Source: Gigaspora margarita (lineage: Eukaryota > Glomeromycota > Glomeromycetes > Diversisporales > Gigasporaceae). From it: a stretch of 64,000 bases of DNA. The notes under the pieces are model-generated. The model saw only the letters and a list, made by a program, of their open reading frames with translations. It did not search any database and was not told the origin of the DNA. Both the position numbers and the translations under genes were made by a program. The stretch lies in NCBI GenBank assembly GCA_009809945.1, contig WTPW01000190.1, positions 111,378 through 175,377 on the forward strand, in the 5' to 3' direction. Of the stretch, positions 57,843 through 64,000 are shown piece after piece (position 1 is the first letter of the stretch; every line of letters begins with the position of its first letter).

Positions 57843-58519
57843 TTGCTATTGCGGTGTGTAGTTGAATTAGTTGGTTTTGGAATCAACTATCTTAATTCAT
57901 ACAATATTTTGCCATTACAAAACCTGTTAGCTATTGCAGTATTGGAATTAACAGTTGTGGTTTCTATTCAATTTATTGTAAAATTACAAAACTCTCTGAA
58001 ATTGCTTTATTGTGATTTATTGTAAAAAAATAAATTATATACATATGCATGTCGATACTTGTTGTCATGACACTCAGTATTTAGTTGATCCATGAATTTT
58101 ACTATTGTTGTGGCCAAGGGAGCGACTTCTAGATCTTTGCTTACCAATCTAACTACTGGGCCACAATCATTAAGAATTTAGAAATTTGTAAATGAGCGTA
58201 TTTGTGTTAAATATGGGGAGAGCATTTATAAAAGAACATGTGAGCTTCTTGGTCCTATTTTGGTTACTCTCATTAGTTGTGTTATTTTTGAGTATTGCGT
58301 AATGGAGGATTATGCAGGGATTTTATTAGCAGAGACAAAATTAGTTTAGCTTTTTATGAAAGATCATATGCAAAAACAATGCAATGGTATTCATTTATTA
58401 CCGAATTTAACTGGACTGCTGCAGGCATATCCCTGATTATCCTAGGTCAGCTGAATTTTGTAAATCATCATACTACCAAAATGTCCAATCAGACTCTAGA
58501 TTTTGTGTATGAACGCTGA
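57843..58519 (+). pseudogene. Unrecognised coding remnants between repeats
   Basis: Open plus frames: 57843-58025 (ELVGFGINYLNSYN, then LAIAVLELTVVVSIQF), about 58190-58349 (KYGESIYKRTCELLGPILVT, then FEYCVMEDYAGILLAE), and 58295-58519 (KTMQWYSFITEFNWTAAGIS). They look once-coding (regular hydrophobic pattern, few low-complexity runs), but lie in different frames. I recognise no family; a transposon origin is likely. Confidence 0.3.
58108..58166 (-). other. 59-nt tRNA-like stem structure
   Basis: On the minus strand, TTGTGGCC and GGCCACAA form an 8-bp end stem around 43 nt that start with CAGTAGTTAGATTGGTAAGC, which resembles the pol III A box and D arm of a tRNA. A T arm and a B box are not visible. 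It is more likely a worn SINE head or chance than a working tRNA. Confidence 0.2.
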
Positions 58520-59215
58520 ACTATACAGCAAAACTGTGAACATATACCATTTAGAATCATCAATCCTTACCATGATAAATAGTAATTTAAACGCACGAAA
58601 TGCCAGCACACATGGCAAACAAAATTACAAGGAATGACCATTCAATCAGATGCTCAGAATTGCAGACATTACTTAACTTGCCTGTAAACCATATTCTATG
58701 TATTTTTGTTCCTGGTACAATCAAGTCAATGTACACATAAGAAAAACAATACCGTGAACACATACCGTAATCTTATAAAATCCCTTAAATATCAATCCCT
58801 ACTGTGATAAACAATAACTTAAAAGCACAAGACGTCAGCATACATGGCATACAAAATTACAAAAAACCTATACAATCAATAGTCTAATTATAAAACACTA
58901 TAAAAACAAGCCCCATATTAATATATTACGAATCAAGTACTCATTTAAAATAAAAAAGTCTTAAGTGACCTGATACATAATCGATAATTCAAATGGAATT
59001 CTGAGTAAAATAAGTAAACACATACTATAATATTATAGTATCCCTTAAATATCAGTCCCTACCATGATAAACAGTAATTTAAAAGCACGAAACGTCAGCA
59101 TGCATGGCATGCAAAATCACAAGGAACGATCACCCAATCAGATGCCAAAGTTTGTAGAAGTCATTTAACTTGCCTGTAAACCATACACTTCGTATTTCAT
59201 ACTCTGCTCCTGGTA

Positions 59216-60856
59216 AATCATTAGCAAAGATCACAATCTATATATTATAAAACAGTTTTTCTTAATTTTCAGCACAATGTTTCTAATGTAACAACTCTTT
59301 GAAGATGCATTTCACTAAAAGTTTTCACTCAAGTACATCTAACAAGCTATTTTTCATATTAAGATCTTGAAAACTCCAAAAAAATCATACAAAAAAGGCA
59401 AAATAATTGCTTATCTTTAAAGAGGTCACACATTACCAAATGACATTAGTTTTTTATATACTTTATACTATTCAGTTCATTGAAGCCCTGGCAACTTATT
59501 TGATTTAAGGAACATTATTTGTTATAACTAAGACTTTGGGAGAAAATTTTAAAAATGTGATTTTATTGATTTGTGTAATTTATAAAAATCATATGATAAA
59601 AAATCAAATATGATATCTCAATTAACTGTTATAATACTGTAATAAAATAGTATTAGATTATAATTATAACATGTGTAAAATAATTGTTTTATATGTTGCA
59701 TACTGGGTAAGAAATCAGTCATATAATATTGATATTCCCTCCTGTTGTAATACTGTAATGCTATAATACCGTAATATTCTAATTAGAGATTAAATTTAGT
59801 ATAAATTAAAAAATATGGGTTGGATTATAAGTCACATTTTTCAATAGTTAGCAAAATAGTTTAGGTTTAATTAATAATAATTATTATGCTTAATCTACTT
59901 TTTCATAACAAAGAAAGGTTTTTGATAAACTTATACATAATATGATAAGGATTTCCATTCAGATTATCTATCAAAGATAGGATTGGAACCCTATTTACAA
60001 AACCTATATGCTTTTCTAAAAAAATTCAATTTTATTTTTTGAGAGTTATCGGTGCAAAAAATTGAAGATGTATAATCATATCAAAAAGATGAGCAGAGTG
60101 CTATAACAGACATATGTTGTAATAGCTAATATTTGTCATAACTAAGATTTTGGTCATAACTTTGATAATTGATATGATAAAGGATATAATATAAGTGATT
60201 TAAATGTAATTAACTTGAAAATATGATTTAACTTTTTTTGAAATAAAATAAGAAAAAATTTATTTGTTACAGCATGTAACATTTGTAATTTGTAACTATA
60301 TATATATATTATAATTTTTTTTAAGTCATATGACTTTATATTTAAATTTCAATTTATTAATTTATAATAACTATAAGGATTCCAGTCAACTATTATGATA
60401 GATTACACACAGGCATTACACATTTAAAACTAATTATGTACACACAACTAGCAAAATGTAATTTTTAATGCATATCATTTTGAGTTGTGTGTATATACAC
60501 TTGCGAACTTCATAACTAAAATGAATCATCACAATTTGGCAAAACAAAATGTTACAACTATTAGTAAAACCAGAATTATGAATTACGAATATAATTAGCA
60601 AGAATAGACACATAACGATAGTCATACAATAGCCAGTTTCTTTATAGCACACACTTACTCTAACACAACAACAAACATATTGTTAACCGTACATACTATA
60701 GATTTTACATATCTATTCTAATAAGTTCAGAATCGCTTGAGTTGCAGTCATATAAGTTAATCAATTTTTGAATAGTACTGCATGACAATCATACATCAAA
60801 TAACAATTATGATAAATCTTTCAATGACCCCACCAATAATATACATGAAACACAAA
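59216..60856. other. A+T-rich spacer, no gene seen
   Basis: Contains a few GTAATGCTATAATACCG strings at 59740-59780 and long A+T stretches. The minus ORF at 60434-60652 has a Cys/Ile-rich composition without support. Confidence 0.5.
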
Positions 60857-61075
60857 TTAGCTAACTTTTTTCGGGCATTTTGCACTATTGTGCCCAGTTT
60901 TACAACAACTATGACAAGTATATAGCTGACGATATGCCTTTTCTGTGTCCTTTTTCAGAGCCTTTTTTGGGACATTTTCTGTGACTTTTTTCGTAGCAGC
61001 CTTCACAAGTCGAATGAATTCATACCAGTTAACTATCAGGTTCCCGATAGATCTCCTATTATTGTATTATAGAGA
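60857..61075 (-). pseudogene. CCHC zinc-knuckle C-terminal fragment
   Basis: The minus strand reads an open stretch of about 70 codons to a TAA at 60857-60859. A Lys-rich segment (EFIRLVKAATKKVTEN) is followed by CHSCCKTGHNSAKC, a perfect C-x2-C-x4-H-x4-C zinc knuckle, and a short Lys tail. Such tails occur in retroelement Gag-like proteins and at the end of MULE/FAR1-type transposases. The Lys-rich segment followed by a terminal knuckle fits a transposase tail better. No start or upstream domain is visible. Confidence 0.5.
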
Positions 61076-61082
61076 TATGCAA

Positions 61083-61290
61083 GTTTACTGGTATACTTTG
61101 CCTAAAACTACCTGATTTGTATCTGATTATAAACAGATCTTTGGCGCAGATAGGGCACCATTTGGCATTACATATGGTACTGATCATATTCATATCGATT
61201 ACCCGATTTGTATCTTATTTTTTACTAAATAACAATAAAACCGGATACATATCGGGTTATTATAATAATCTTAGCGGCATGCCAGTAATA
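61083..61290. mobile_element. Possible short TIR element
   Basis: TTACTGGTATACTTTGCC on the left and, inverted, TTACTGGCATGCCGCTAAG on the right. A second inverted pair is CCTGATTTGTATCTG and CCCGATATGTATCCGG. Arms are imperfect. Confidence 0.4.
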
Positions 61291-61414
61291 ATACTGTAAT
61301 AATTTATATTGTTTTAAAATAGATTCGTAATTCACAGAATAAATTTATATTTCACTTATATTATGTTTATTATAAAAGTATTGTATATATTCAATTTGAA
61401 ATTCAATTATAAAA

Positions 61415-61485
61415 TTGATTTATTTTGCAATAGCAACAATACATGTGATTTATTTTGCGATAGCAAACAATACATATTGTTTATT
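61415..61485. repeat. Short tandem duplication, about 36-bp unit
   Basis: TTGATTTATTTTGCAATAGC, AACAATACAT is repeated as GTGATTTATTTTGCGATAGC, AAACAATACAT. It lies just downstream of the stop of the minus-strand gene. Confidence 0.6.
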
Positions 61486-61545
61486 AAACAAAAAGCAAAT
61501 ATATGCATATTTAAGCTATATAAGAATTCTAATCTGAAATTCTAT

Positions 61546-63796
61546 TTATTTATCTGAATTGCCATTGGCTTTACCAGAATTGTCATTAGTTTTATCTGAA
61601 TTGCTATTGGATTCACTAGAATTGCCTTGGAATTCGCTGTACTGGGCACTATCGTGATCAACAAGTGCTTCATTATCGTAATGGGCTTCATCAGCTGCTT
61701 TGTCACTAGTATATGCGGGAGTATTGGTGCTTCTTCTATCTCTGTTACTGTAACCACTACTGTTACTACCACTTGCAATTACTTCTTCGTCTTCTTCTTC
61801 ATCAGAAACGTAAGAAGCTGAAATTGTCCAAGCGGGTGCATCTGCGGGAGGTTTTGATTTGTCTGTCCATCTACCATCACTGTACCATTGTTTTCTTGAA
61901 CATTTTATATGTGAGATCCTTTCACCCATTCCGTCGGCCATCCTCAAAAGCTTTTTAACCTATTATCAAATAGAATAATACAGAAATTATAATTTATGCT
62001 AAGATATTAAAAAACCAAATAAATGTTTTACCGACAAAACGTTACTTACTCTATGTGATCTCCATGGTTTATCATAGACACAGATTACATGCTTATCTTT
62101 CTTGTCCTTGGGTCGTATTTTTAGTCATTTTTCTGAATTAGTACGTTCGGCATCTGTTTCATAAAGTTTGTCAGAATGAAAATCTCCTTCGTTAATTATA
62201 TCCTCAAGGTCAGCTTTGAAATCATCAAAATCTATAGAAGGAACAAGTTCCATAAGGTTATTATCATTTGTATTAATCATATGATTAAACCCACGAATTC
62301 GCCTTTTTTTTTCTATAAATAATAATATTTAATTATAAGTACCATCAGTGAGCTGATATTCCTATGAAATAATTTATCAACCTTAATACTTACTTCAGAT
62401 CAGCGCCCGTTTACTCCCTTTCTTTTTTTATCAGCCTTCGATTTATTAGGATCCTGGTCTATTAGACTTTTCTCACGTCGGTGCTGGTGAAGTTGCTGGA
62501 GGAAGTACTTAAGTTCTGTTTGTTTATATCTAAAATGACCCTCCAAAGCCGTACTAATTGCTGGCATAGTTTTTTTAAGCACATGATGAGAAATTTCTGA
62601 CCATTTTTTGTTTGGGTCGAGTTGAAGAACATCATCTAGGCCACCTAAAATATTAATTACCTCGTCCTATTAAAAAATATAATAATAATAATTAATAAAA
62701 ATAATAATAACATTAATGTTAGTATTTTAAAATAAAATTATTAATAACAATAAAGTTAAATAACAAAAATAATAGTATTTTTAATTATTCACATACATGG
62801 AAGACTTTATATTGCTCATGCGTCATATCTTCCAGACAATCACGTGATCTTCTATTATATTCAATAGGAGGTTCCAGAGTGACAGAAAATTTTCTTCGAT
62901 TATTTGAAGTAACGTTACGAATATCTTTCACTTGCTTACTAGGACCAGTGGGGGTAATGGTGGTAATATTTGAATTACTTTGAGGAGTTCTAAGATTATC
63001 AACAGTTTGGGTCACATTAGCAGTATCAATAGCATCAAAATCGCAAAGACCCATGTTATTCACTGGGCCTAACAACCCAGTTTCTCTTAATGCATTCAAA
63101 TCATCATCCTCAACAAGTATCGGCGGTTCATTTAAAGCCCTTGATTTATCAAATATGGAATTATTAATTTCATTAATATTATCATCTGAATTATTAATTT
63201 CATTAGTATTATCATCCTCAATAGGTGGATCACTTAAAGGCTTGGATTTATCAGATTTTGACTTATTAATTTCATTCATCAAACTTTGTACGGTGGTTTT
63301 TAATAAAGAAATTTCTATTAACATATAAAATTTTTGTTAGCCATATCAGTAAGTCAATAGTTCTATTATAATATTATATATATATATAGTTACCTTTATC
63401 CTTTGCATCAGAACTTCTTGAACGGCGGCGAGAACGTTCATTAGTTGGAGCCAGTGATCTTCGACTGTGGGGTTCGTTATATCTATCATTATTATTAACA
63501 TTGTAATGTGAAGTTGTTTGTGAATGGCGAGGTGGAGTTTCTGAACGACGGTGGTTTCTGCGTGGTGGAGTTTCTGAACGACGGTAGTTTCTGCGAGGTG
63601 GAGTTTCTGAACGACGGTAATTTCTGCGAGGTGGGGTTACTGAACGGTTGTGTTGGTTCTGTCGACCAGAAATAGACTGACGGTTCTGGTGATAAGGTGT
63701 TGATGATCATATTGGTGTACTTCGATGCGACATGGATAGCGAAATTGAACGTCGGTTTGAAACGATATTAATTTTGTAAGTGTTTCTACCACGCAT
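61546..63796 (-). pseudogene. Five-exon gene with three in-frame TGA codons (gene C)
   Basis: Exons on the minus strand: 63796-63394, 63314-62797, 62666-62394, 62312-62050 and 61959-61546, all bounded by GT-AG introns of about 80-130 nt. Exon 1 encodes an Arg/Ser-rich part with three to four 11-residue repeats PPRRNYRRSET, like an SR-type domain. Exon 2 has an amphipathic start (EISLLKTTVQSLMNEINK) and imperfect repeats (NEINNSDDN, DKSRALNEPP). Exon 3 carries WSEISHHVLKKTMPAIST. Exons 4-5 carry RPKDKKDKHVICVYDKPW, the junction SHRVKKLL and IKCSRKQWYSDGRWTD, then an acidic Ser/Asn tail to TAA. TGA occurs in frame at 63709-63707, 62402-62400 and 62127-62125, and one extra A in the nine-A run starting exon 4 (62312-62304) is needed to keep frame. 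No TAA or TAG interrupts it. Probably a decaying gene of a lineage-specific family; recoding is the alternative. Confidence 0.6.
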
Positions 63797-63802
63797 ATTT
63801 TT

Positions 63803-64000
63803 TTTCAAAAATGAGTTTCCAAAAAAAGAAAGAAAATTGAATTATTGAATATTTGGTATTTAATTGAGAGAAAAAAGACAACAAAAAGCGATTATAAATT
63901 TCCAAAAAGAAAAAAGAAAATTGGGTTATCAGATATTTTTTAAGAAAAAAAACAAGGAAAGCGATTATGAATATCCAAAAAAACAAAAAAAAATGATTGG
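63803..64000. repeat. Upstream tandem repeat, about 80-bp unit
   Basis: Units containing AGCGATTATAAATTTCCAAA, AAGAAAAAAGAAAATTG and a TTATTGAATATTT/TTATCAGATATTT block occur two to three times, running to the window edge. They lie directly 5' of gene C's start codon, so they form its leader or promoter. Confidence 0.55.

Larger units (their letters stand above)
57600..59215. repeat. Cluster of CGTTCCTGGTA-family repeat units
   Basis: At least three units share TCCCTTAAATATCAATCCCT, ACGATAAACAGTAATTTAAA, CATGGCATACAAAATTACAA and AACTTGCCTGTAAACCATA. They end near 57755, 58715 and 59215. A shorter relative without the end is at 58760-58870. The older coding remnants at 57843-58519 lie between units. 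Confidence 0.6.

Noticed and set aside
61542-61958. Other-frame ORFs over the last exon of gene C (minus 61542-61778, plus 61627 and 61713)
   Set aside because: Shadows: the frame 61959-61546 has a consistent acidic Ser/Asn-rich tail and joins exon 4 at a good splice site.
63495-63710. Minus ORF of 71 codons (TSQKLPSFRNS repeats)
   Set aside because: Shifted-frame reading of the PPRRNYRRSET repeat; the SR-like frame joins exon 2 in phase.

Overview
This window looks like nuclear DNA from a transposon-rich, strongly A+T-rich fungus, most likely an arbuscular mycorrhizal fungus (Glomeromycotina, Rhizophagus- or Gigaspora-like). That placement is inference from recognition, not a database search. 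It rests on short GT-AG introns with GTAAGT donors, a Plavaka-type transposase with the wording I associate with Rhizophagus, LINE reverse transcriptases, and a MACPF-like protein family that is large in these fungi. Scattered N bases, mostly in repeats, suggest a draft or mixed-haplotype assembly. I see no rRNA, CRISPR array, operon or prokaryotic gene organisation.

Layout. 1-3.7 kb: a decayed minus-strand LINE cut by a minisatellite block and a pogo-like MITE. 3.7-16.8 kb: mostly non-coding, with at least six families of short inverted-repeat elements, old tandem repeats and a possible orphan exon near 14.9 kb. 16.8-19.1 kb: a second LINE with a MITE beside its broken catalytic motif. 19.4-23.2 kb: a decayed Plavaka-like transposon with a hAT-like MITE and a palindrome inside. 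24.4-27.2 kb: decayed plus-strand gene fragments, again split by MITEs. 27.5-31.1 kb: a third LINE carrying a MITE that itself carries a tRNA-derived SINE. 32-43.5 kb: low-complexity and repeat DNA, with two copies of a 280-bp hAT MITE and a few unrecognised ORFs.

43.5-50.6 kb is the gene-rich core. Two paralogous MACPF-like genes stand head to head across a 445-bp shared promoter region. The minus-strand gene has 3 or 4 exons. The plus-strand gene has 5 exons, all in frame (1046 residues), and adds an acidic repeat, a hydrophobic segment and a conserved-looking C-terminal domain. 51-61 kb is again MITEs, minisatellites and TE remnants. 61.5-63.8 kb holds a five-exon minus-strand gene whose frame is broken only by three TGA codons and one likely base slip in an A run.

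The most useful biology is the divergent MACPF-like pair, the TGA-only disruption of the last gene, and several insertions whose empty site can be read from a reading frame, a target-site duplication or a second copy in this window.
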